From a virus: DNA of 20,927 nucleotides. The position numbers and the translations under genes are program-made. Below the pieces are notes generated by a model. That model was not told the origin of the DNA, made no database searches, and saw nothing but the letters and a program-made list of their open reading frames with translations. Positions 8,033 to 14,049 of this stretch are shown in pieces. How positions within the stretch are numbered: the first letter of the stretch is position 1; each line of letters starts with the position of its first letter. Location: IMG/VR virus record IMGVR_UViG_3300042691_017568, positions 1 to 20,927 of that record. One strand, 5' to 3'.

Positions 8033-9112
8033 ATGCCGAAACGATGCACCGATGAACAAATCCTAGCCGCGCTAAAAGAAACTAACGGCATTCGTGCCAA
8101 AGCGGCGATGATCTTAGGGATTAGCCCCCGCGCTGTAATCGACCGAACGCAAACGATGATGGCAAAAGGCTTGGATGTCCCGGCCTCGACGTATCACCCA
8201 GGCGATGCCATTCGCGAACGGTTCGACAAGAAGCCCGAAGAATTCAAGTTCACTCCGCTGCCCGAAGACGACATTAGCGTCGAAGACTTGGTAGCGATTC
8301 GTAAGCGCCAGTTCGCCCACAAGCGCGAATACGAAGAAGCCTCTAAGTTAATTCCCATCCGCATCACGATACCGGGGCCAATCGGCATCCTGCACTTTGG
8401 CGACCCACACGTCGATGACGACGGCTGCGACATCGAGGCGATTGAGCGCCACACCGCACTCGTCAACGCTACGGAAGGGCTTTTCGCTGCCAACGTGGGC
8501 GACACCACAAACAACTGGACGGGCCGCCTGGCACGGCTCTACGGCGAACAGGCTACGTCAGCGGCGCAGGCTTGGAAGTTGGCCGAATGGTTCGTGAACC
8601 GCTGCCGTTGGCTTTATATGATTGGCGGCAACCATGACCTCTGGTCAGGTTCTGGCGACCCGCTGCGTTGGATCGCACGCCAACAGAATGCGCTTTACAA
8701 GTCATCCGAAGCCCGTATTGCGCTCAAGTTCCCAAACAAGGCTGAAGTACGCATCAACGCACGGCACGACCACTCAGGTTCGTCGATCTGGAACCCGGCA
8801 CACGGGCCGATGAAGGCGGCAGTATTGGGCACCCGTGACCATATTTATGTCGCTGGGCACAAGCATGAGTCGGCGTACTCAGTGCTGAAAGACCCCATCA
8901 ACGGCATCGCCATGCACGCCATCAAGGTCAGCAGCTATAAAGTCTACGACCGTTTCGCGAAGGAAAAGGGGTTTAGGGACAACACGCTATCGCCGTGTTG
9001 CCTGACGACGATCAACCCGGAACTGCCACCGGATCACCCTGATATGGTGAAAGTGTGGTGGGAGCCGGAGCAGGGCGCTGAGTATCTGACGTTTCTACGC
9101 AGACGGCTTTAA
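8033..9112 (+). CDS. Metallophosphoesterase with N-terminal helix-turn-helix
   Basis: A 359-residue protein. Residues about 5-45 resemble a Fis-type helix-turn-helix (DEQILAALKET, AKAAMILGISPRAVIDR). Residues about 117-285 hold the calcineurin-like metallophosphoesterase motifs in order: GDPHVD (Asp124, His126), GDTTNN (Asp157), GGNHD (Asn200, His201), HDH (245-247) and GHKH (276-278). These ligands bind two metal ions; family members are nucleases, phosphatases or phosphodiesterases. The DNA-binding-like N-terminus suggests a nucleic-acid substrate, but that is inference. GGAG precedes the ATG. The 3' end is overlapped for 101 bases by a convergent gene. Confidence 0.85.
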   Translation: MPKRCTDEQILAALKETNGIRAKAAMILGISPRAVIDRTQTMMAKGLDVPASTYHPGDAIRERFDKKPEEFKFTPLPEDDISVEDLVAIRKRQFAHKREYEEASKLIPIRITIPGPIGILHFGDPHVDDDGCDIEAIERHTALVNATEGLFAANVGDTTNNWTGRLARLYGEQATSAAQAWKLAEWFVNRCRWLYMIGGNHDLWSGSGDPLRWIARQQNALYKSSEARIALKFPNKAEVRINARHDHSGSSIWNPAHGPMKAAVLGTRDHIYVAGHKHESAYSVLKDPINGIAMHAIKVSSYKVYDRFAKEKGFRDNTLSPCCLTTINPELPPDHPDMVKVWWEPEQGAEYLTFLRRRL

Positions 9113-9278
9113 GCACTGCGCGCTCTCGAGCAGCCCGGAGTGCGCACGCCCTCTGGTGCAGCCGCTTCACAATTGTCCAGCGGCGCTTGCCAGAGAGTTC
9201 CGAATCTAGGGATGCCTTCACATCGTCCTCAGACATCGAGGCGATGGACTCGTTGAGTTCTTTCCATGTGCCGACCAT
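9012..9278 (-). CDS. Small conserved phage protein (TWKEL...KRRWTIVKRLHQR type)
   Basis: An 88-residue protein with a helical N-terminal part: GTWKELNESIASMSEDDVKA, then SGKRRWTIVKRLHQRACALR. I recognise this as a recurring small phage protein of unknown function; the basic KRRWTIVKRLHQR stretch could bind nucleic acid. The ATG at 9278 is chosen; an in-frame GTG two codons upstream is possible. No Shine-Dalgarno sequence is visible. The last 34 or so residues are read from the strand opposite the metallophosphoesterase C-terminus and are low-complexity, so part of the tail may be incidental. It is the last gene of the leftward operon. Confidence 0.6.
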   Translation of the reverse strand: MVGTWKELNESIASMSEDDVKASLDSELSGKRRWTIVKRLHQRACALRAARERAVLKAVCVETSDTQRPAPAPTTLSPYQGDPVAVPG

Positions 9279-9284
9279 AGGCAC

Positions 9285-9313
9285 AGAATAAAGTTTTATA
9301 GGGTGGCCTTCAA
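9285..9313 (-). promoter_or_regulatory. Candidate leftward promoter inside the nuclease 3' end
   Basis: On the minus strand TTGAAG (9308-9313) is followed after 17 bases by TATTCT (9285-9290), a 4/6 plus 4/6 match to the sigma-70 consensus at ideal spacing. The -10 box ends six bases before the ATG at 9278, which would give a transcript starting at or next to the start codon. The match is modest and could be chance. Confidence 0.3.
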
Positions 9314-9604
9314 GTACATTTCCTGTAGTGCGGCGACGGTTTCTTCAGCGTCCCGCCCCTCGTACCACTCGCCCCTCGGCTGGAATATCGCCTGAAACCG
9401 CTTCTGGCCCTCTGAGAGCCGCCCACCCTTCGCCTTGATCTCTACCCAACAGGCCCATGCCAGCCCGTCTCGCAGGGGCTTTACGGCAAGGATATCGGGA
9501 ATGTCGTGTCCGGCACTGGCAAAGTCGATGACCTCAAACCCGCACTGTCGCAGGGCTGCAACTATTTCGGCGTGGTTGTTGTCTCGACGTTTGGCGTAGC
9601 GCAC
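9296..9604 (-). CDS. PD-(D/E)XK nuclease (VRR-NUC / resolvase-like)
   Basis: A 102-residue nuclease-like protein. It opens with RRDNNHAEIVAALRQCGFEV, then has SAGHDIPDILAV and WVEIKAKGGRLSEGQKRF: the Asp...Glu-x-Lys core of the PD-(D/E)XK fold followed by the basic helix usual in phage VRR-NUC and Holliday-junction-resolvase-like proteins. It would cut branched or free DNA ends during replication or packaging. The start is GTG at 9604; the ribosome site is weak, and the gene begins 43 bases inside the upstream gene, so it may depend on coupled translation. Substrate is not shown by the sequence. Confidence 0.75.
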   Translation of the reverse strand: MRYAKRRDNNHAEIVAALRQCGFEVIDFASAGHDIPDILAVKPLRDGLAWACWVEIKAKGGRLSEGQKRFQAIFQPRGEWYEGRDAEETVAALQEMYLKATL

Positions 9605-9909
9605 CGGGCGACTTTATCACGGAGTCGGGAAATGCCCGGTTCACCCCAGAGGTAGCGGACCATCCCGGTTAGTCCAGGGTCGCCAAGGATCGCAACGGGG
9701 TCGGCCTCACGCACGAGCGGCCCCACTTGCCCTTTTAGCCACTCAGTGCGCTCCCGGCGCTGCTGCCAGTCGCCGACCGTGATGCGGGCAAGGTAAGCGT
9801 CGGCTAACAGTAATCGACCGATGACGGTGCCGACCTTCTCATCCCAGTGCTTCATCCCCGCTTGGCTGGCGTAGCTGATGTCGGTTGATGTAGTTACAGG
9901 ATTGTTCAT
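9562..9909 (-). CDS. Unknown early protein
   Basis: A 115-residue protein with no motif I recognise. It is helical and charged in the middle (WDEKVGTVIGRLLLADAYLA, DWQQRRERTEWLKGQVG), tryptophan-rich, and threonine-rich at both ends. Its ATG overlaps the TGA of the Cro-like gene (ATGA), and it overlaps the nuclease gene by 43 bases, so it sits firmly in the leftward operon. Its function may relate to the nuclease or to regulation, but nothing in the sequence proves this. Confidence 0.6.
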   Translation of the reverse strand: MNNPVTTSTDISYASQAGMKHWDEKVGTVIGRLLLADAYLARITVGDWQQRRERTEWLKGQVGPLVREADPVAILGDPGLTGMVRYLWGEPGISRLRDKVARCATPNVETTTTPK

Positions 9910-10070
9910 TTATTTTTCGCACCCCGCAGAAGCTCGCGTGCCTGGTACACGCGCAACGCTGGCAACTCGCCAGCCTTCACCCATTTGCTGACCGCTTGAC
10001 GCGACACGTTAAACGCCTTCGCAAGCGCCATCTGAGTTCCAAATGTTTTGAGCAATATCTTGATGTCCAT
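9906..10070 (-). CDS. Cro-like helix-turn-helix regulator
   Basis: A 54-residue protein that is almost entirely a helix-turn-helix: FGTQMALAKAFNVSRQAVSK followed by WVKAGELPALRVYQARELL. The GTQ..LAKAFNVSRQAVSKW pattern matches the Cro/YdaS group of phage repressors. It should bind the operator region just upstream and control the divergent early promoters. The ATG at 10070 is chosen over an in-frame TTG at 10106 because the extra residues are not helix-turn-helix-like and because the predicted promoter's start point falls at this ATG. No ribosome site precedes it. No partner CI-type repressor is seen in the window. Confidence 0.8.
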   Translation of the reverse strand: MDIKILLKTFGTQMALAKAFNVSRQAVSKWVKAGELPALRVYQARELLRGAKNK

Positions 10071-10077
10071 GTGGCGG

Positions 10078-10106
10078 ACGATACACGACGCAACGGGGGT
10101 TGACAA
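10078..10106 (-). promoter_or_regulatory. Leftward early promoter (candidate, leaderless)
   Basis: On the minus strand TTGTCA (10101-10106, 5/6) and TATCGT (10078-10083, 4/6) are separated by 17 bases. The -10 box ends seven bases before the ATG at 10070, so transcription would start at or next to that ATG, giving a leaderless mRNA like lambda cI from PRM. Confidence 0.5.
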
Positions 10107-10109
10107 GCC
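10097..10109. promoter_or_regulatory. Operator-like dyad overlapping both early -35 boxes
   Basis: GGGTTGACAAGCC is symmetric about the central A except at one pair (GGgTTG / CAAgCC). It covers the -35 boxes of both divergent promoters, so one protein bound here, most simply the adjacent Cro-like protein, would shut both off. A second short dyad, GTTACTAAC, lies at 10142-10150 in the rightward leader. Confidence 0.4.
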
Positions 10110-10127
10110 TGTGCAGAAGCGTAGGAT
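10100..10127 (+). promoter_or_regulatory. Rightward early promoter (candidate)
   Basis: A perfect TTGACA (10100-10105) is followed after 16 bases by TAGGAT (10122-10127, 4/6). The predicted start is near 10134, about 30 bases before the first gene at 10164, which has a good AGGAG. It would drive the recombination operon. Confidence 0.55.
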
Positions 10128-10163
10128 TGCTCCTTGAGAGTGTTACTAACCAGGAGACAACCG

Positions 10164-10379
10164 ATGAACGAAGCACAAGAAGGCCGCGACCTTCAAGAAA
10201 TGACCGAAGCGTACATGGAGGCGCAGGAGCGGGCCGAAGCTGCCGCATGGAATGCGCTAGCGAGTTTGCGTGATCTCAACGAACTCGAGTCCGACTACTC
10301 CACCAAATTCTCAAACGGTTTGCGCGAAGTGATCGCTGCCATCGACAAGGCACGCGCTGAACTCGGGAGCATCAAATGA
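10164..10379 (+). CDS. Small charged early protein
   Basis: A 71-residue acidic, alanine-rich helical protein (EGRDLQEMTEAYMEAQERAE, then AIDKARAELGSIK). It is the first gene of the rightward early operon. The ATG at 10164 has AGGAG seven bases upstream and is preferred to an in-frame TTG at 10134, which lies at the predicted transcription start. It overlaps the ERF gene in an ATGA arrangement. The function is unknown; its place suggests a role with the recombination genes. Confidence 0.7.
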   Translation: MNEAQEGRDLQEMTEAYMEAQERAEAAAWNALASLRDLNELESDYSTKFSNGLREVIAAIDKARAELGSIK

Positions 10380-10924
10380 ACCAGTCAGAATCTATTGCTG
10401 AACTCGCACACGCGCTATCGAAGGCGCAAGCCAACATCACGGGTGCGCTCAAAGACAGCAGCAATCCTTTCTTCAAGTCGCGCTACGCCGATCTCGCATC
10501 GTGCTGGGACGCTTGCCGCAAGCAACTTAGCGAGAACGGGCTTGCCGTTATCCAGACCATCGAAGTCGGTGAGAGCCGCCCGGTGCTGGTGACGACGCTC
10601 GCTCACTCGAGTGGCGAATGGATCAAGTCGTACTGCCCGATCCTGACCAAAGACGACAGCCCACAGGGCCAAGGCAGCGGCATCACCTACGCACGCCGCT
10701 ACGCCCTCGCAGCGATTGTTGGCTTGGCCCAAATTGATGATGACGCCGAAGCTGCGCAGGGCCGCCATAAGGTATCTGCGCCGCAGAACGCTGAACTCCT
10801 TGCCAAGATTGCCGCGACCGCCACGGCAGACGAACTCAACAAGCTCTACAACAGTGTCCCGCAGGACGTGCGTGAAGCGCATATCGACGTGTTCAAGGCA
10901 CGCAAGAAGGCGTTATCCGCATGA
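10376..10924 (+). CDS. erf: ERF-family single-strand annealing protein
   Basis: A 182-residue recombination protein of the ERF family. It shows the typical N-terminus (ELAHALSKAQANITGALKDS, NPFFKSRYADLA), the SENGLAVIQT strand, and the diagnostic GSGITYARRYALAAIVGL helix (about 101-118) followed by an acidic IDDDAEAA. ERF proteins form rings that anneal complementary single strands, working with a 5'-3' exonuclease, here the YqaJ-type gene 220 bases downstream. The C-terminal third (about 135-182) is helical and variable. Start and stop both overlap neighbours (ATGA), so the operon is translationally coupled. Confidence 0.9.
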   Translation: MNQSESIAELAHALSKAQANITGALKDSSNPFFKSRYADLASCWDACRKQLSENGLAVIQTIEVGESRPVLVTTLAHSSGEWIKSYCPILTKDDSPQGQGSGITYARRYALAAIVGLAQIDDDAEAAQGRHKVSAPQNAELLAKIAATATADELNKLYNSVPQDVREAHIDVFKARKKALSA

Positions 10925-11145
10925 GCCTCTACTACTACGAAGGGATGACCGAAGGCGAACTAGTGGGGCACGTCATGGCACTTGCTGACGATGCCTCCGA
11001 ACTTTCGCAAGTGCTGGCGATTCGTCTGCGTTCGCAGACCAAGCTCCGAGCCGATGCTGAGATGCGTGAGCGCCTAGCGCAGGAGCGCATCTATCGCTTG
11101 GAGCGTGAAATCCGTGAACTCAAAGCATTGATGGGAGATGACTAA
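10921..11145 (+). CDS. Small coiled-coil protein
   Basis: A 74-residue protein with a tyrosine-rich start (MSLYYYEGMTEGEL) and a long charged helix from about residue 20 to the end (DDASELSQVLAIRLRSQTKL, ERLAQERIYRLEREIRELKA) that should form a coiled coil. It lies between the annealing protein and the exonuclease, overlapping both genes by one to four bases, so it may bridge or modulate them. No known family is recognised. Confidence 0.65.
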   Translation: MSLYYYEGMTEGELVGHVMALADDASELSQVLAIRLRSQTKLRADAEMRERLAQERIYRLEREIRELKALMGDD

Positions 11146-11756
11146 TGGATCAGCGAACACCGGAATGGTGGGAGGCTCGAGTCGGTAAGGTAACGGCATC
11201 ACGCATCGCAGATGTGATGGCCCGCACGAAGACCGGCTACGCCGCTTCTCGCAATAACTACTTGGCCGAACTCGTTGTTGAGCGTCTGACCGGCAAGCCG
11301 ACTGAAGGCTTTAGCAGCACGGCCATGATGTGGGGCATTGAGAAAGAGCCGATGGCCCGTGATGCGTATAGCGCCGCACGCGGCGATCTCGTGACAGAGG
11401 TGGGCTTTCTGCCGCACCCGACGATCCCGATGACGGGCGCATCCCCCGATGGGACTGTGACACCTAGTGGCATAGTCGAAATCAAGTGCCCGAACACGGC
11501 CCAGCACATCGAATACCTGATGACGAAGGAGCCGCCGCAAAAGTATTACTACCAGATGCAGTGGCAGATGGCCTGTGCGATGGCGACGTTCTGCGACTGG
11601 GTATCGTATGACCCCAGGATGCCTGCGAACTTGCAGCTTCTCATCGTGCGCATTGAGCGCGACGACGACACCATCAAAGTGCTAGAGGACGAGATTCAGA
11701 AGTTTTTGGCTGAACTCGATGAAAAGGTCAAAGCCCTGAAGGAGATGAAACTGTGA
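11145..11756 (+). CDS. YqaJ-type (lambda-Exo-like) recombination exonuclease
   Basis: A 203-residue nuclease. It starts with RTPEWWEARVGKVTASRIADVM, the standard YqaJ opening, then has WGIEKEPMARDAY (Glu66/Glu68), GASPDG with Asp102, VEIKCP with Glu112 and Lys114, and YYYQMQWQM with the conserved glutamines. These form the PD-(D/E)XK active site. It resects double-stranded ends 5'-3' to produce tails for the ERF protein, making a complete two-component recombination system. The start overlaps the previous stop (TAATG). Length is normal for the family. Confidence 0.9.
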   Translation: MDQRTPEWWEARVGKVTASRIADVMARTKTGYAASRNNYLAELVVERLTGKPTEGFSSTAMMWGIEKEPMARDAYSAARGDLVTEVGFLPHPTIPMTGASPDGTVTPSGIVEIKCPNTAQHIEYLMTKEPPQKYYYQMQWQMACAMATFCDWVSYDPRMPANLQLLIVRIERDDDTIKVLEDEIQKFLAELDEKVKALKEMKL

Positions 11757-12073
11757 AGACGAAGTACGAAGCCAAGCCGAACACGGCGACGTTGTTCCTG
11801 AACGAAGACAAGCGCCCTGACCAAGTGATGAAGAACCCAGACGGCAGCGAATGGGTACGCACCGATGCTGATTACAAGGGCAGCGGCCTGATCGGTGGCG
11901 TGAACTACTGGGTTGATCTTTACAAGAAAAAGAGCAAGACCGGCAACGAATACTTTTCAATCAAGGTCAAGCCCAAGGGCGCACCGACTGTCGTGAAGAA
12001 GGCCGTGAACTCTGGCCTCACCGAAGACAACTGGGATAGCGTTGATTTCAAAGACGACGAAATCAAATTCTGA
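11753..12073 (+). CDS. Small protein with SSB-like acidic C-terminal tail
   Basis: A 106-residue protein starting at GTG 11753 (GTGA overlap with the exonuclease stop, GGAG upstream). The N-terminal part has alternating strands (TATLFLNEDKR, YWVDLYKKKSKTGNEYFSIK), which could be a small OB-like or beta-barrel fold. It ends in DNWDSVDFKDDEIKF, an acidic tail closing on a hydrophobic residue and Phe, much like the DDDIPF tail by which single-stranded DNA-binding proteins recruit partners. With ERF and exonuclease upstream, a DNA-binding accessory role is likely but unproven. Confidence 0.6.
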   Translation: MKTKYEAKPNTATLFLNEDKRPDQVMKNPDGSEWVRTDADYKGSGLIGGVNYWVDLYKKKSKTGNEYFSIKVKPKGAPTVVKKAVNSGLTEDNWDSVDFKDDEIKF

Positions 12074-12864
12074 TGAAACGATTTCTGTCACTGGGTGCCG
12101 GAGTGCAGTCATCGACGATGGCGTTGATGATTGCGCATGGCGAAATCCCTATGGTGGAAGCGGCCATCTTTTCAGACACTCAAGCCGAACCCGACGCGGT
12201 GTATACCTGGCTTGATTGGTTGGAAAAGCAACTGCCGTTTCCGGTTTATCGAGTAACGCGCTCATCGCTCGAGAAGGATGTGCTGAACAGCGTAAACGAT
12301 CCGAAACGTCACCGGGTTGGGCAAATACCGTTTTACGTTAAGTCGGAGGGTGATGCCCGAGAAGGAATGCTTTGGCGGCAATGCACCGGGGACTACAAAA
12401 TTCAGCCGCTTCGAAAAAAGGTTAAAGAGCTGTTAAAAGTTGACGGCAGCAAACAGGCAACCATGTTGATTGGCATATCGCTCGATGAGGTCATTCGCAT
12501 GAAACCCTCACAAGTGCGGTATATCGTCAACGACTACCCGTTGATTGACCTTCGCATGACGCGCTCAGATTGCTTGAATTGGATGGCGAAACACAATTAC
12601 CCATTGCCTGCAAAGTCGGCGTGTTACTTCTGCCCTTACACAGATGACGCCCGGTGGCGTGATATTAAACATAATCAGCCGACAGAGTTTGAAAAGGCAA
12701 TTAAGTTTGATGCCGCGATTCGTTCAGGTTTACCTGGGGTACGCGGAAAGGCATTTCTTCATCGTAGTTTGAAACCGCTCGGCGAAATTGATTTTCGTAA
12801 CGCAGAAGATTTCGGGCAGGGTCGGTTGTTCGGCGAAGAATGCGAAGGTATGTGCGGCGTATGA
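12073..12864 (+). CDS. PP-loop ATPase, PAPS-reductase-like
   Basis: A 263-residue protein of the adenine-nucleotide alpha-hydrolase superfamily. The PP-loop SLGAGVQSST is at residues 6-15, and an FSDTQAEPD strand follows at about 33-41. Cysteines lie at 104 (RQCTGDYK), 167, 184 and 187 (CYFC) and 257 and 261 (CEGMC, next to the C-terminus), which could bind a metal or an iron-sulfur cluster or carry sulfur. Family members activate a substrate with ATP or reduce PAPS; phage versions are common and uncharacterised, and DNA or RNA thiolation (DndC-like) is one possibility. It overlaps neighbours on both sides (TGATG, ATGA). Confidence 0.75.
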   Translation: MKRFLSLGAGVQSSTMALMIAHGEIPMVEAAIFSDTQAEPDAVYTWLDWLEKQLPFPVYRVTRSSLEKDVLNSVNDPKRHRVGQIPFYVKSEGDAREGMLWRQCTGDYKIQPLRKKVKELLKVDGSKQATMLIGISLDEVIRMKPSQVRYIVNDYPLIDLRMTRSDCLNWMAKHNYPLPAKSACYFCPYTDDARWRDIKHNQPTEFEKAIKFDAAIRSGLPGVRGKAFLHRSLKPLGEIDFRNAEDFGQGRLFGEECEGMCGV

Positions 12865-13181
12865 TCTCAGAAGAGCGGGCAGAAAAGGCGTTGCGTTTTC
12901 TCGTCGACACCGACGAGCGTGCAGCCGTGGCGAAGGGAGAGGTCGAACGTGCGGAGTTCGCATTCAAGCGAACCCGTGAGGCGATCTTCTCCCACGCTGA
13001 CGGCACGGTGGCTGAGCGCCAGGCTATCGCTGCGCAGCATCCAAAGACGTTGGAGGCGCACGAGGCTTACGTTGAGGCGTTGAAGGCGTCACAGTTTTTG
13101 GCGAACAAGCGCGACACCGAGCGGATCGTATTGGACGTATTTAGAACACTATGCGCAAACAAGAGGCAAGGAACCGTATGA
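12861..13181 (+). CDS. Helical protein of unknown function
   Basis: A 106-residue protein, almost wholly charged alpha-helix (SEERAEKALRFLVDTDERAA, VAKGEVERAEFAFKRTREAI), resembling small phage helical proteins found beside ERF-type recombination genes. The ATG at 12861 overlaps the previous stop (ATGA), which is why it is preferred to the frame's earlier start. It ends overlapping the next gene (ATGA). No catalytic motif is present. Confidence 0.7.
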   Translation: MISEERAEKALRFLVDTDERAAVAKGEVERAEFAFKRTREAIFSHADGTVAERQAIAAQHPKTLEAHEAYVEALKASQFLANKRDTERIVLDVFRTLCANKRQGTV

Positions 13182-13402
13182 CTCAGACACAAAAGATTAA
13201 GGCGGCGCTCGAAGCGGGCGTTGCCATCACTCCCATCGACGCGCTCAATCTTTACGGGTGCTTTCGATTGGCGGCCCGTATTGATGAACTGCGCAAAGAG
13301 GGCATGGACATCGAAACCGTGACGCAGACGCGTAACGGAAAGCGTTATGCCGCCTATGTGATGCGTGGGCAGTCGCTGCCGCTTTTCGGTATGGGTGCTT
13401 AA
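13178..13402 (+). CDS. Helix-turn-helix protein
   Basis: A 74-residue protein with the pattern of a winged helix-turn-helix: TQKIKAALEAGVAITPIDAL, then NLYGCFRLAARIDELRKEGM, then strand-like DIETVTQTRNGKRYAAYVM. I recognise this as a common small phage HTH type. The ATG at 13178 is chosen because it overlaps the previous stop and has AAGGA six bases upstream; an in-frame ATG at 13151 exists but would lie deep in the upstream gene. It may bind DNA; target unknown. Confidence 0.75.
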   Translation: MTQTQKIKAALEAGVAITPIDALNLYGCFRLAARIDELRKEGMDIETVTQTRNGKRYAAYVMRGQSLPLFGMGA

Positions 13403-13403
13403 C

Positions 13404-13721
13404 GTGAAGCGTTATACCGTTTTGTTAGCTGTATTGACGCCACTTGGGTTGGCGCAGGAAGCCCCGACAATCCTTGGCACATTGCCGAACCGTGATAATT
13501 CAAACATTACGTTCACAACGATCCAAGGCAATTGCCCGCAGTATCAATACATGGTTTACACCCAAGCCGACGGCGGAAAGATTTCTATGTATGGTTGTTA
13601 TCGGATGGTGAGTGACCAATTTTTTGTCGTTTGGTCGGACGGCGACATTTACACTTATCCCGCATTAAATCTGATTCCCTCAGAAGAAATGCGAAACTAC
13701 ATGAATCGCAACAGGAAGTGA
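13404..13721 (+). CDS. Exported two-cysteine protein (copy A)
   Basis: A 105-residue protein starting at GTG 13404, one base after the previous stop. Residues 1-18 are a signal peptide (MKRYTVLLAVLTPLGLA, cut after A-Q or nearby). The mature part has two cysteines (44 and 65) that could form a disulfide, a GCYR motif and a hydrophobic end (FFVVWSDGDIYTYPALNLI). The pattern TxxTT...C...GC[YW]...W..G....[YF]P also occurs in the protein at 16381-16737 on the other strand. It would act in the periplasm. A role in superinfection exclusion or host-envelope change is possible; nothing is proven. Confidence 0.6.
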   Translation: MKRYTVLLAVLTPLGLAQEAPTILGTLPNRDNSNITFTTIQGNCPQYQYMVYTQADGGKISMYGCYRMVSDQFFVVWSDGDIYTYPALNLIPSEEMRNYMNRNRK

Positions 13722-13728
13722 GGCACCC

Positions 13729-13938
13729 ATGAGTGAGCCTGAAAAGCCCTGCCCGTACCGGCAAGGGGATGTGACATACTGGTGTTTGCTGGCTGAAAAA
13801 GGCAGCCCGCTAACCAATGACATGATTGAGTTCAAGCTGCGCACGATTGGTGACGGCGTGAACTGGACACCTTGTGAGCAAGCCGCGTTTTATGCCGGGG
13901 TGCGCTGGGCGGAGAAATGCCATGGCGTGACGGGATAA
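13729..13938 (+). CDS. Small cysteine-containing protein of unknown function
   Basis: A 69-residue protein with four cysteines (positions 8, 19, 49 and 64) and a helical C-terminus (TPCEQAAFYAGVRWAEKCHG). The spacing does not match a known zinc finger. The GGAAGTGAGG tract lies upstream of the ATG. It ends at a TAA merged with an A-run that begins the terminator-like hairpin. Function unknown. Confidence 0.6.
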   Translation: MSEPEKPCPYRQGDVTYWCLLAEKGSPLTNDMIEFKLRTIGDGVNWTPCEQAAFYAGVRWAEKCHGVTG

Positions 13939-13971
13939 AAAAAGCCCCGGAAGGCGGGGGCCGACCGGGGC
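13937..13971 (-). terminator. Rho-independent-type terminator for leftward transcription
   Basis: GCCCCGG (13944-13950) and CCGGGGC (13965-13971) form a 7-bp GC-only stem with a 14-base loop. A run of seven A lies on its left side, so on the minus strand the hairpin is followed by seven U, the layout of an intrinsic terminator for leftward transcripts. No U-run follows on the plus strand. Confidence 0.5.
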
Positions 13972-13983
13972 AGAGAGGGTGTC

Positions 13984-14049
13984 ATGTCAAAAGAACCGAT
14001 GTCGAGCGGCATCGTAGAGGGGTTACATGGAAAGCGCAAGAGATATTGA
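13984..14049 (+). CDS. Possible 21-residue leader peptide
   Basis: An ATG at 13984, preceded by the purine-rich AGAGGG at short spacing, opens a 21-codon frame ending at TGA 14047-14049. It overlaps the first 23 bases of the helicase gene in another frame and ends in a basic HGKRKRY. It could be a leader peptide whose translation affects access to the helicase start, or chance. There is no homology evidence. Confidence 0.25.
   Translation: MSKEPMSSGIVEGLHGKRKRY

Noticed and set aside
11199-11540. 113-codon minus-strand frame across the exonuclease gene
   Set aside because: Opposite strand of a gene with a full YqaJ active site; no supporting start signal.
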